Origin: an uncultured Clostridia bacterium
Lineage (GTDB): Bacteria > Bacillota > Clostridia > Lachnospirales > Anaerotignaceae
Assembly: GCA_947036475.1 (NCBI GenBank)
Contig: CAMQRG010000001.1
Span: 1 to 33,159, forward strand
Direction of reading: 5' to 3'
DNA length: 33,159 nt
Numbering within the stretch: position 1 is the stretch's first letter; each line of letters starts with the position of its first letter. Positions 23,020-30,693 of the stretch are shown piece after piece. A program made the translations under genes and the position numbers. The notes below the pieces were generated by a model. The model had not been told where the DNA came from. It did no database searches and was given only the letters and a program-made list of their open reading frames with translations.

Positions 23020-23499
23020 TCACTTCTGATATTTTTCCAATATAAACGGTTTGATTTCCTGGGGTACCATAAAATCAATGTTCCCGCCAAACACCGCAAC
23101 TTCCTTCACATTTGTGGAGCTCAGGGAAAGATGTTCCTCATCTGCCGCGAGAAAGACCGTTTCAATCTCCTGCCCCAGTTTCCGGTTAATCAGGTACATC
23201 TGGTATTCCGCCGCAAAATCCACCGCGTTACGCAGCCCCCTGACCGCGACCGTCGCGCCAATCTCCCTTGCAAATTCCGCCAGAAGCCCCTTGAAGGAAG
23301 CAACCTCCACATTTTCCAGCCGCGCCGTTGCCATTTCCAGATGACATTTACGCTCCTCCACGCTGAAAAGAGATTGCTTGTTCGGATTTTCCAAAACCGC
23401 CACCACAAGGCAGTCGAACAGCTTCGCCGCTCTTTCAATAATATCCAGATGCCCCAGCGTCAGCGGGTCAAAGCTGCCTGCATAAATTGCTTTTTTCAT
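23020..23499 (-). CDS. coaD: Phosphopantetheine adenylyltransferase
   Basis: CoaD transfers AMP from ATP to 4'-phosphopantetheine, the penultimate step of coenzyme A synthesis. The 159-residue product is full length. It has the nucleotidyltransferase motif YAGSFDPLTLGHLDII (T/HxGH), the VAVLENPNKQSLFS segment, the VRGLRNAVDFAAEYQM loop, and the C-terminal SLSSTNVKEVA motif. The start ATG 23499 overlaps the rsmD stop by 4 nt (ATGA), so translation is coupled. Confidence 0.98.
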   Translation of the reverse strand: MKKAIYAGSFDPLTLGHLDIIERAAKLFDCLVVAVLENPNKQSLFSVEERKCHLEMATARLENVEVASFKGLLAEFAREIGATVAVRGLRNAVDFAAEYQMYLINRKLGQEIETVFLAADEEHLSLSSTNVKEVAVFGGNIDFMVPQEIKPFILEKYQK

Positions 23500-24056
23500 C
23501 TCGTTCTATCCTCCGGGCGCAGAAACGTCAGCACCGTCGTCCTATATTCCTTTTCCCGCAGAATGGCATATCCCGCAGGAAGTGCAAAAGGGAGCTTCGC
23601 CGCACGTTCCCAAATCACATACCCGTCTCCGCTCAAAAGATTTTTTTCCAATATTTTTTTCAGCATGGGCTCTGCCAGCCCTGCCTCATAAGGCGGGTCC
23701 ATATAGACCACATCAAACGCAGCGTTTTCCTCCGCCAGCCTGTCCAGCGCAGCAGACGCCTCCATGCAGAGCACACGCGCGCCTTCCCCCAGCTTTGTAT
23801 GCGCGAGGTTCCGCGCAATCACGTCCTGACAGGGGGCGGCGTTTTCCACAAAAACAGCCTGTTCCGCCCCGCGGCTCAATGCCTCCATGCCAATAGCACC
23901 GCTGCCCGCAAATAAATCCAAAAACCGGCAGCCCGGCAGGTCAAACGCAATCATATTGAACAGCGTTTCCTTAATTCTGTCCGTTGTCGGTCTGGTTGCC
24001 AGCCCGTCGATGGTTTCCAGTTTATGTCCTTTTGCTTTTCCCGCGATAACCCGCAT
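23496..24056 (-). CDS. rsmD: 16S rRNA (guanine(966)-N(2))-methyltransferase RsmD
   Basis: RsmD methylates G966 of 16S rRNA with S-adenosylmethionine. The 186-residue product starts MRVIAGKAKG, the typical family N-terminus, at ATG 24056 behind GGTGGTG; a longer frame to 24263 would start upstream of the promoter and is rejected. The SAM-binding motif FLDLFAGSGAIGMEAL lies at residues 45-60 and the catalytic DPPY at 120-123. Co-transcribed with coaD. Confidence 0.95.
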   Translation of the reverse strand: MRVIAGKAKGHKLETIDGLATRPTTDRIKETLFNMIAFDLPGCRFLDLFAGSGAIGMEALSRGAEQAVFVENAAPCQDVIARNLAHTKLGEGARVLCMEASAALDRLAEENAAFDVVYMDPPYEAGLAEPMLKKILEKNLLSGDGYVIWERAAKLPFALPAGYAILREKEYRTTVLTFLRPEDRTR

Positions 24057-24122
24057 TTTTCGCACCACCCGCAGTATACTGCACAGCTTTACCTCTCTGC
24101 ATTTTTCTTTGCATATGTTGAT

Positions 24123-24151
24123 AGTATAGCAGAGTTTTCGTATTATAACAA
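24123..24151 (-). promoter_or_regulatory. Promoter of the rsmD-coaD unit
   Basis: -35 TTGTTA (24146-24151), 17-nt spacer, -10 TATACT (24123-24128) preceded by TGC. A perfect 12-bp palindrome GCAGTATACTGC lies in the leader at 24071-24082. Confidence 0.65.
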
Positions 24152-24259
24152 GAAAAAATCTGATTCTCTGCCATATTTTGTATCGCATTTTTCGGAATAC
24201 ACCGCGAAAAACGCCGCAGAACTGTCGAAAAATGTATCCTGAAAACACCTCTCCGGCAG

Positions 24260-25846
24260 TCACTTCTCTGCCTTTTTCCAGCCATATTTTGCAGCAATCT
24301 GTTCTGCCGCCGCGATGCCGTCCACAGCCGCGGACACAATCCCCCCTGCATAGCCCGCACCCTCTCCGGCAGGATAAACGCCGCCAAACCGCAGACTTTC
24401 GCCATTTTCATCCCGCAGTATCCGCACAGGAGAAGAGCTGCGGCTCTCCACAGCAGTCAGCAGAGCATCAGGTCTGTCAAAGCCTTTCAGCTTTCTTCCC
24501 ATCGCGGGCAGAGCCTCCCGCAGTGCAGCCGTTATAAACGCAGGAAGAATATCGTCCAGCCTGCTTTCCGTAACCCTCGGGCGGTAGGTCGGACGGACGC
24601 CTTCCCCGTTCCCTGCCGTCCCAAGGAACGCGCCAACCCTTTGAACCGGAGCGGCATAACCTCCGCCGCCCGCCCGAAAAGCCTTCTCCTCCAACTCTCT
24701 CTGGAAATACATTCCTGCCAGCGGAGCAGGGCTGCCGAAATCCTCCGGAAATACCTGCACCAAAAGGGCAGAATTGGCATTTTCCCCGTCGCGCGCGTGC
24801 AGGCTCATGCCATTGACCGCAAGCCGCCCTTCCTCCGAAGCTGCCGCAACAACCATTCCGCCGGGGCACATACAAAAGGTATAAACGCCCCTCCCCGCTT
24901 TTGTCGTATACGTCAGGCGGTAATCGGCGGCAGGCAGGTTTTCCGCCGCTGCGCCGTACTGTGCCCTGTTTATCATTTCCTGCGGGTGCTCAATCCGCAC
25001 GCCAACGGCAAAGGGCTTCTGTTCCAGCGCAAAGCCCTCCCGTTCCAGCAGTTCAAAAGTATCCCGCGCACTGTGCCCCAACGCGAGCACAGCGTCCTCC
25101 GTTTCCAGCCGCTCACCGTTTTCCAGAAGAACGGCGCGTATCTTTCCATTCTCCCACGCAAAACCAGATACCTTCGCATAAAACCGTACTTCGCCGCCCA
25201 GCGAAATGATTTTTTCGCGGATATTCCGCACGACACCCCGCAGAAGGTCTGTGCCAATATGCGGCTTTGCGTCCCAGAGAATTTCCTCCGGCGCGCCCGC
25301 CTCTGCCATTTCCTCCAAAACCTTTCGACAGCGCAGGTCTTTGATGCGGGTCGTCAGCTTGCCGTCCGAGAACGTCCCCGCGCCGCCCTCACCGAACTGC
25401 ACATTATTCTCCGTATCCAGTTTCCCCGTTTCCCAAAACTGCTCTACCGCCTTCCTGCGGCTCTCCACATCGCCGCCGCGTTCCAGCACAATGGGGCGCA
25501 GTCCCATTTCTGCCAGAAGCAGAGCGGCAAACATTCCTGCCGGACCAAAGCCCACGACAACGGGGCGTTTTTCCGGCATGTTCCCGCCCTCCGGCAGCCT
25601 GTATGCAATGTCAGGCGCGGCAGCCGTTTTTTTTCCGTCCGCCTGTATCCTGCTTTCATCTTTCAGAGAAACATCTACCGTATACACATAATGAATATCA
25701 TCTTTTTTCCGCGCGTCCAAAGAACGCCGGAATATTTTCAGTCCCCTTATTTCTTTTGGCGCAACGCCCAAAGCCCGCGCCGCCTTTTTTTTCAGCTGTT
25801 CCTTTGTGCCGTCCAGCGGCAGCTTTAACTCCGAAACCCGAATCAT
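24260..25846 (-). CDS. COG2509-type FAD-dependent oxidoreductase
   Basis: This 528-residue flavoprotein is an uncharacterised NAD(P)/FAD-dependent dehydrogenase widespread in Clostridia. Residues 1-90 form a small N-terminal alpha/beta domain (IRVSELKLPLDG, IFRRSLDARKK). The FAD-binding Rossmann motif VVVGFGPAGMFAALLLAEMG is at about 96-115, followed by QFGEGGAGTFSDGKLTTR, a ALGHSARDTFELL segment and the C-terminal GGVYPAGEGAGYAGGIVSAAVDG motif that closes the FAD site. The start ATG 25846 has AGGAGG six nucleotides upstream; the longer frame to 26035 crosses the divergent intergenic region. Substrate unknown. No convincing terminator seen. Confidence 0.92.
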   Translation of the reverse strand: MIRVSELKLPLDGTKEQLKKKAARALGVAPKEIRGLKIFRRSLDARKKDDIHYVYTVDVSLKDESRIQADGKKTAAAPDIAYRLPEGGNMPEKRPVVVGFGPAGMFAALLLAEMGLRPIVLERGGDVESRRKAVEQFWETGKLDTENNVQFGEGGAGTFSDGKLTTRIKDLRCRKVLEEMAEAGAPEEILWDAKPHIGTDLLRGVVRNIREKIISLGGEVRFYAKVSGFAWENGKIRAVLLENGERLETEDAVLALGHSARDTFELLEREGFALEQKPFAVGVRIEHPQEMINRAQYGAAAENLPAADYRLTYTTKAGRGVYTFCMCPGGMVVAAASEEGRLAVNGMSLHARDGENANSALLVQVFPEDFGSPAPLAGMYFQRELEEKAFRAGGGGYAAPVQRVGAFLGTAGNGEGVRPTYRPRVTESRLDDILPAFITAALREALPAMGRKLKGFDRPDALLTAVESRSSSPVRILRDENGESLRFGGVYPAGEGAGYAGGIVSAAVDGIAAAEQIAAKYGWKKAEK

Positions 25847-26013
25847 GCCATTCCTCCTAAAAAATATCCGGAAATATCCGGCTTCTGGCCGGACACTGTT
25901 CCTGTGCATGATACCACATCCCGCTGCCAAAATCCAGTTTGTCTTTCGGGTTCCGTCAAATTTCCATTTGTAACAAAAATTAAGAATTTTGTAAGAACTC
26001 CCGCGTAGATTTA

Positions 26014-26022
26014 TGCTATAGT
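26014..26022 (+). promoter_or_regulatory. Extended -10 promoter of the Met-rich lipoprotein
   Basis: TG-C-TATAGT, with no convincing -35. It lies 50 nt before ATG 26073. The gap 25847-26072 also holds a tandem of the 9-mer AATATCCGG (about 25861-25881) near the divergent gene. Confidence 0.5.
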
Positions 26023-26072
26023 AAACACGTAACAATTTTTTTGCGTATTTTTAAGGAGGAGGAGTAGTAATT

Positions 26073-26939
26073 ATGAAATGGAGCAAAAGATTTTTAGCAG
26101 TAGCGGCGGCTATGACAATGGCGTTCACAGCAGCAGGCTGCGGCGGCGGCGACAACAGCGGCAATGCGGGCGGTTCTGATTCCGCAGACGTAGAAGCACT
26201 TTTGACAAAGGCTCAGGAAACAATGGCCGGCGTAGAAAGCATGGCAACAGAAATGAACATGGAAATCAGCATGGCAATGGGCGAGGAAAGCATGGATATG
26301 ATTACAAATGCAAAAATCCTCTCAGTAAACGAGCCTTTGAAGATGCAGATGGATATGTCCGTGGATATGGGCGAAATGGGCAGTCAGGATATGCAGATGT
26401 TTGCAGAAGAAAAAGACGGCCAGTTCGTTACATATATCAATATGGACGGCGCATGGTATGCACAGTCTGCAACAGCTGAGTCCCTTGCACAGTATGGCGC
26501 AAACAGCAACATGGACCTGTACCTGAAAAACATTGCCGATTTCAGCAAAACAGGCGAAGAAGATGTGAACGGCAAAACAGCCTCCAAGATTGAAGGCGTG
26601 CTGACAGGCGATGCCATGAAAGAAGCAATCCAGGACAGCGGTGCTCTGAGTTCCGTAGAAAGCATGGGCCTGAGCGCAGACGATATGGAAGCGCTTTATT
26701 CCAGCGACCTGCCTCTGACAATGTGGATTGATGCAGACGGCTATGTTGTAAAATACGAAATGGACATGACAGCTATGATGCAGACTGTTATGGATCAGGC
26801 AATGGCAAGCGCAGGCGCAGAGGCGGGCGATGCAAAAATCGAAATCAGCAAAACAGCAGTCAGCATGATTTGCAAGGACTTCAACGCAGTTGAAGTTGAA
26901 ATCCCTGCAGAAGCAGCAAACGCAACTGTAATCGGATAA
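26073..26939 (+). CDS. Methionine-rich lipoprotein (DUF6612/LppX-like)
   Basis: The 288-residue protein has a lipoprotein signal (TAAG-C23, then a GGGDNSGN flexible tether). The mature part looks like the LolA/LppX-type half-barrel found in many Clostridia lipoproteins (DUF6612-like): LLTKAQETMAGVESMATEMNM opening (in part), alternating strands such as KMQMDMSVDMGEM and QMFAEEKDGQFVTYINMDGAWYAQS, and a DLPLTMWIDADGYVVKYEMDMTAM hairpin. Thirty-one of 288 residues are Met (about 11 percent), mostly alternating within strands. ATG 26073 has AAGGAGGAGG upstream. Monocistronic, with its own terminator. A lipid or other hydrophobic ligand is possible by fold; function unknown. Confidence 0.8.
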   Translation: MKWSKRFLAVAAAMTMAFTAAGCGGGDNSGNAGGSDSADVEALLTKAQETMAGVESMATEMNMEISMAMGEESMDMITNAKILSVNEPLKMQMDMSVDMGEMGSQDMQMFAEEKDGQFVTYINMDGAWYAQSATAESLAQYGANSNMDLYLKNIADFSKTGEEDVNGKTASKIEGVLTGDAMKEAIQDSGALSSVESMGLSADDMEALYSSDLPLTMWIDADGYVVKYEMDMTAMMQTVMDQAMASAGAEAGDAKIEISKTAVSMICKDFNAVEVEIPAEAANATVIG

Positions 26940-26968
26940 AAACCAGCCTTTATAAACAGGCGTATCAC

Positions 26969-27003
26969 CGGGAAGGTTCTTTCAGAACCTTCCCGATTTT
27001 TTT
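26969..27003 (+). terminator. Terminator of the Met-rich lipoprotein gene
   Basis: CGGGAAGGTTCT (26969-26980) pairs perfectly with AGAACCTTCCCG (26984-26995), then A and seven T. Confidence 0.95.
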
Positions 27004-27070
27004 ATCCGGCAGAAAATTCCTGCCGTTTTTCTGTTTCACAGGGCTTTTTCCGCAAGCGGCGGAATGCGGC

Positions 27071-27099
27071 TTGAAGAAACAGCGCGCTTATGGTAAAAT
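27071..27099 (+). promoter_or_regulatory. Promoter of the seven-gene redox operon
   Basis: -35 TTGAAG (27071-27076), 17-nt spacer, -10 TAAAAT (27094-27099) preceded by TGG. The start near 27106 excludes the upstream in-frame start of the first gene. No operator palindrome or riboswitch is visible in the short leader. Confidence 0.65.
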
Positions 27100-27136
27100 T
27101 GCCAAAACAGAGAAGAAAAATCGGGAGGAAAAGAAC

Positions 27137-27559
27137 GTGTATTTTTTATTTTTGATTTTATCAGGCATTTTTCAGGGGCTTATGGTATCCCTGAACGGCC
27201 AGCTGGGAAACTATTACAGCCTTTTCGGTATCTGCTTTTTCGTGCATGCCATTGCAGCAGTGCTTTTGGTGCTGTATATCAAAGGAAAGGAAAAAAAGCC
27301 GCTCTCCTTTCGGGGCGCGCCGCCGTATGTATTTCTGGTAGGCTTTATGGGTGTTGCGATGGTTTCCAGCAGCAGCTGGTGTACGCTGCGCATCGGCGCA
27401 ACGGCAATGCTCAGTCTTTCTGTCATCGGGCAGATGATATCCTCCGCTTTGGTGGATCATTACGGCTGGTTCGGTACGGAAAAAAAGCCGTTCCGTTTGA
27501 AGCAGCTTCCCTGCTACGCGCTTGTAATGGCAGGGATTTTTCTGGTCGTGCAGGGATAA
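27137..27559 (+). CDS. DMT family transporter subunit, YdcZ type (first of a pair)
   Basis: The 140-residue protein starts at GTG 27137 behind GGGAGG. It has about five membrane helices (FLFLILSGIFQGLMVSLNG, GICFFVHAIAAVLLVLYI, YVFLVGFMGVAMVSSSSW, ATAMLSLSVIGQMISSALV, YALVMAGIFLVVQG), the half-size DMT_YdcZ (DUF606) architecture. Such proteins usually work as homo- or heterodimers; the next gene encodes a second, different half, so a heterodimeric transporter is likely. YdcZ-type substrates are poorly known. First gene of the operon reaching 32912. Confidence 0.85.
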   Translation: MYFLFLILSGIFQGLMVSLNGQLGNYYSLFGICFFVHAIAAVLLVLYIKGKEKKPLSFRGAPPYVFLVGFMGVAMVSSSSWCTLRIGATAMLSLSVIGQMISSALVDHYGWFGTEKKPFRLKQLPCYALVMAGIFLVVQG

Positions 27560-27572
27560 GGAGGCGTAAGCA

Positions 27573-28058
27573 ATGGTATTTTATATTACGGCAGTTGCCA
27601 ATGGTTTCTTAAATACAATCAACAAAATGGTGAATGTAAAAGCAGGGGAATGTCTTGGGACGGCACGCGGCGCGCTGGTGAATTATATCGAAGCGTCTGT
27701 AATTGCGTTCTGCCTGATATTCATAACGGGCAATGGTGCGGAACTGGATTTTTCCCATATTCGTGAAGTACCGCTGTTGTTTTACATGGGCAGCGTCTGC
27801 GGGCTTGTTGCAATGATATTTCTGATTATAGGGACAAGCCACAGCGGCGCGATGACCTCTACCGTACTGGTGCTGATGGGTCAGCTGGGAATTGCCATTG
27901 TGTTGGATTATGTGTTTTTCGGCGAATTCAGCCTTGCAAAAATCGCCGGAATATTTCTGATATTGGCAGGCATCGCATGGAAGGAGCGTCAGAGCGGCGC
28001 GGAACGGCAGGAACGCATTCGCAGCGCGCTGTCCGAGGAAAAGGAGGGAGAAGCATGA
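27573..28058 (+). CDS. DMT family transporter subunit, YdcZ type (second of a pair)
   Basis: The 161-residue protein has about five membrane helices (e.g. VNYIEASVIAFCLIFITG, LLFYMGSVCGLVAMIFLII, VLVLMGQLGIAIVLDYVFF, IAGIFLILAGIAW) and the typical ITAVANGFLNTINKMVN opening that resembles the GQLG-containing first helix of YdcZ proteins. Unlike its partner it has a charged cytosolic tail of about 25 residues. ATG 27573 follows AAGGAGG, 13 nt after the first subunit; its stop overlaps the kinase start (ATGA). Confidence 0.83.
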   Translation: MVFYITAVANGFLNTINKMVNVKAGECLGTARGALVNYIEASVIAFCLIFITGNGAELDFSHIREVPLLFYMGSVCGLVAMIFLIIGTSHSGAMTSTVLVLMGQLGIAIVLDYVFFGEFSLAKIAGIFLILAGIAWKERQSGAERQERIRSALSEEKEGEA

Positions 28059-28984
28059 AACTGCTGAATTTTGGTTCTTTGAATAAGGATTATGTATATG
28101 ATGTGGAGCATTTTGTGCAGCCGGGCGAAACGATGTCCTCCCTTGGGCTGTTTATCAACTGCGGAGGCAAAGGGCTGAACCAGTCCATTGCGGCGGCAAA
28201 AGCAGGGATACCTGTGCACCACGCGGGCATCATAGGCGTGGACGGCGGCATTTTGGAGGACAAGCTGCGGGAAAACGGCGTGGACGTTTCCCTTCTGCAG
28301 CGGGCAGACTCCCCGAACGGACACGCCATCATACAGGTGGACAAAAACGGGCAGAACTGTATACTTCTATACGGCGGCACAAACCGCATGCTGACAAAGG
28401 AATACATCAACCACACACTGGACGCATTTGCAGGCGAAAAAGATATTTTGGTACTTTTGCAGAATGAAACAAACCTTGCAGGCTATATTATGGAGGAGGC
28501 ACACCGGCGCGGCATGCAGACTGCCCTGAACGCTGCCCCGATGAACAAAGACGTTCTGGGCTATCCTCTGGAACTGCTGGACTGGCTCATCGTCAACGAA
28601 GTGGAGGGGAGGCAGATTGCCGGCTGTGAAACAGACGAGGAAATTCTGCCGTTTCTGCGGGAGAAATACCCGAATTGCGGGATACTGCTGACACTGGGCA
28701 GCCGCGGAGCGTGCTGCGTCCGCGGAGAAGAAGAATACCGCATCGGCTGTTTTCATGTGGACGCAGTAGATACGACAGCGGCAGGAGATACCTTCAGCGG
28801 ATATTTCCTGTATTCCATATATGAGGAAAATAACATTCCAAACGCTCTGCTTCTGGCAAGCGCGGCAAGCGCGCTGGCAATCGGGCGCAAAGGCGCGTCA
28901 GATTCCGTCCCGCTGAAAGCGGAGGTAGAAGAAGCGCTACGGAATGGTACGCTGGGAGAATTACATGCCGTAAAGATAAGATGA
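28055..28984 (+). CDS. PfkB/ribokinase-family carbohydrate kinase
   Basis: The 309-residue cytosolic kinase phosphorylates a sugar, nucleoside or related alcohol using ATP. It has the first PfkB signature (INCGGKGLNQSIAAAKAG, G37-G40 region) and the second (DAVDTTAAGDTFSGYFLY, about residue 245-260) with the catalytic Asp in the AAGD anion hole. ATNAAP-like LNAAPMNKDV and the TLGSRGA ATP-site motif are present. ATG 28055 has GGAGGG upstream and overlaps the transporter stop. Overall closest in pattern to ribokinase, but the substrate cannot be fixed from sequence. Confidence 0.9.
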   Translation: MKLLNFGSLNKDYVYDVEHFVQPGETMSSLGLFINCGGKGLNQSIAAAKAGIPVHHAGIIGVDGGILEDKLRENGVDVSLLQRADSPNGHAIIQVDKNGQNCILLYGGTNRMLTKEYINHTLDAFAGEKDILVLLQNETNLAGYIMEEAHRRGMQTALNAAPMNKDVLGYPLELLDWLIVNEVEGRQIAGCETDEEILPFLREKYPNCGILLTLGSRGACCVRGEEEYRIGCFHVDAVDTTAAGDTFSGYFLYSIYEENNIPNALLLASAASALAIGRKGASDSVPLKAEVEEALRNGTLGELHAVKIR

Positions 28985-29003
28985 AAAGACAAGGGGGAAA
29001 ATC

Positions 29004-29594
29004 ATGAAAAACGTATTGTATGTCGACTGTTGTATCCGTCGGGAAGGCTCTCGCACAAAGGAACTGGCAGAGCATTTCCTGAAAGAACTGGAAAAAACGG
29101 GGGAATATGCCATCACAAGGCTTGTCCTGATGGACGAAGGGCTGAACTTTATGACGGAAGGCTTTTTCCGCCAGAGGGACGAACTGCTTGCCGAAAAGAA
29201 TTTCGCACACCCCAGATTCTGCTACGCGCACCAGTTTGCAGAGGCGGATAAAATCGTTATTGCCGCACCCTTCTGGGATTTAAGTTTCCCCGCGCTGTTG
29301 AAGGTATACATCGAAAATCTCTGCGTAGAGGGAATCACATTCAAAACGGGCGAACATGGTCTGGAAGGGCTCTGCAGGGCTGACCACATGGTCTACCTGA
29401 CGACACGCGGCGGCTGTTATGCAGATACACCGCTGGAAATGGGTTCCCGCTACATGGCGGCAATGGCTGAATTTTTCGGCATCAAACATTATGACTGCAT
29501 CGCGGCGGAAGGGCTGGATATCGGGCTTGTGCCTGTGGCAGAATTACTGAACGCGGCAAAAAAAGAAGCGGAAGAAGCCGTAAAAACATTCTAG
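29004..29594 (+). CDS. Flavodoxin-fold NAD(P)H oxidoreductase (AzoR/NQO-like)
   Basis: The 196-residue protein has the flavodoxin-2 fold: VLYVDCCIRREGSRTKELAEHFL at the N-terminus contains the phosphate loop for FMN, IVIAAPFWDLSFPALLKVYIENL holds the P-x-W isoalloxazine-contact segment (residues about 89-110), and VYLTTRGGCY is the second flavin-contact loop. AzoR and NQO-like members reduce quinones, azo compounds or activated enones with NAD(P)H. ATG 29004 follows GGGGG; it lies 19 nt after the kinase. Confidence 0.88.
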   Translation: MKNVLYVDCCIRREGSRTKELAEHFLKELEKTGEYAITRLVLMDEGLNFMTEGFFRQRDELLAEKNFAHPRFCYAHQFAEADKIVIAAPFWDLSFPALLKVYIENLCVEGITFKTGEHGLEGLCRADHMVYLTTRGGCYADTPLEMGSRYMAAMAEFFGIKHYDCIAAEGLDIGLVPVAELLNAAKKEAEEAVKTF

Positions 29595-29606
29595 GAGGAA
29601 AACGCA

Positions 29607-30662
29607 TTGCAGAAAACAATGAAAGCCGCTGTCTGGCAGGGAAAAGGCAAAGTCGTACTTGAAGACAGACCAGTCCCCATGATACAGGAACCGACTGACG
29701 CCATCGTTCGGGTAACGCGCTCCTCCATCTGCTCCAGCGACCTGCATATCATACATGGCACAGTACCGCGGGCGCGGGAAAACGTTATACTGGGGCACGA
29801 ATTTACGGGAGAAATCGTGGAAACCGGTGCTGGTGTAAAGCACTTCCACGTGGGTGACCGCGTATCCGTCAATGTAGAAACCTTCTGCGGGGAATGTTAT
29901 TTCTGCAAGAGGGGTTACGTGAATAACTGTATTCATGGCGGCTGGGAGTTGGGCTGCCGCATTGACGGCGGACAGGCGGAATTTGCGCGTATTCCCATAG
30001 CGGATCAGGGGCTGACGCGTATCCCTGACGGCGTTTCTGACGAAGCCGCATTGTTTAATGGCGATATTCTGGCAACGGGTTACTGGGCGGCGTCCATTGC
30101 AGAAATAAAACCTGCCGATACGGCTGTGGTAATTGGCGCAGGCCCGACCGGACTTTGTACAATGATGTGCGCAAGGCTTTACAGCCCTGCAAAAATCATT
30201 GCAATAGATACAAATACGGAACGGCTTGCTCTTGCAAATGCTAAAGGTCTGGCAGATATCCTGCTGAATCCAGAAGAAACGGACGTTGTACAGGAAATAC
30301 TGCGGCTGACGGACGGCAGGGGCGCGGACAGAGTGTTTGAAGCGGCCGGAGGGAAAAATACCTTCCAAATGGCATGGCAGGCCGCAAGGCCAAATGCGGT
30401 TGTCGTGCCTGTCGCACTCTATCCGGAGGCGCAGACACTTCCCCTGCATACCATGTACGGAAAAAACCTGACGTTCAAAACAGGCGGCGTAGACGCAAAC
30501 GCATGTGCAGAAATCATGGAACTGGTGCGCTGCGGGAAACTCGACACAAGCCCCCTGATTACTCACCGCGCGCCGCTGAACGATATTTCAGAAGGCTACC
30601 GCATATTTGAAAACAAAGCGGACGGGTGCGTCAAATGGGTTGTTACGCCGTTTGAGAGATAA
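29607..30662 (+). CDS. Zinc-dependent medium-chain alcohol/polyol dehydrogenase
   Basis: This 351-residue MDR enzyme oxidises a secondary alcohol or polyol with NAD(P). Catalytic zinc ligands C42 and H64-E65 (CSSD, GHE) and a structural zinc site C94, C97, C100, C108 are present. The NAD site reads VVIGAGPTGLCTMMCARLY, followed by an acidic residue in IIAIDTNTER, pointing to NAD rather than NADP. The start is TTG 29607, eight nucleotides after AGGAGG; the ATG at 29619 is too far from that site. Pattern resembles threonine/sorbitol/butanediol dehydrogenase-type MDRs; the substrate is not determinable. Confidence 0.92.
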   Translation: MQKTMKAAVWQGKGKVVLEDRPVPMIQEPTDAIVRVTRSSICSSDLHIIHGTVPRARENVILGHEFTGEIVETGAGVKHFHVGDRVSVNVETFCGECYFCKRGYVNNCIHGGWELGCRIDGGQAEFARIPIADQGLTRIPDGVSDEAALFNGDILATGYWAASIAEIKPADTAVVIGAGPTGLCTMMCARLYSPAKIIAIDTNTERLALANAKGLADILLNPEETDVVQEILRLTDGRGADRVFEAAGGKNTFQMAWQAARPNAVVVPVALYPEAQTLPLHTMYGKNLTFKTGGVDANACAEIMELVRCGKLDTSPLITHRAPLNDISEGYRIFENKADGCVKWVVTPFER

Positions 30663-30693
30663 CGGCATACAGTAAAAATGCGAGGTGGAAACA

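Noticed and set aside
21886..23691. Plus-strand open frame of about 600 codons across ylbJ and coaD
   Set aside because: It overlaps ylbJ in another frame and is antisense to the coiled-coil gene and coaD; composition is that of a shadow frame.
25847..26035. N-terminal extension of the COG2509 protein
   Set aside because: The AGGAGG before ATG 25846 and the family's N-terminus fix the shorter start; the extension runs through the divergent intergenic region.
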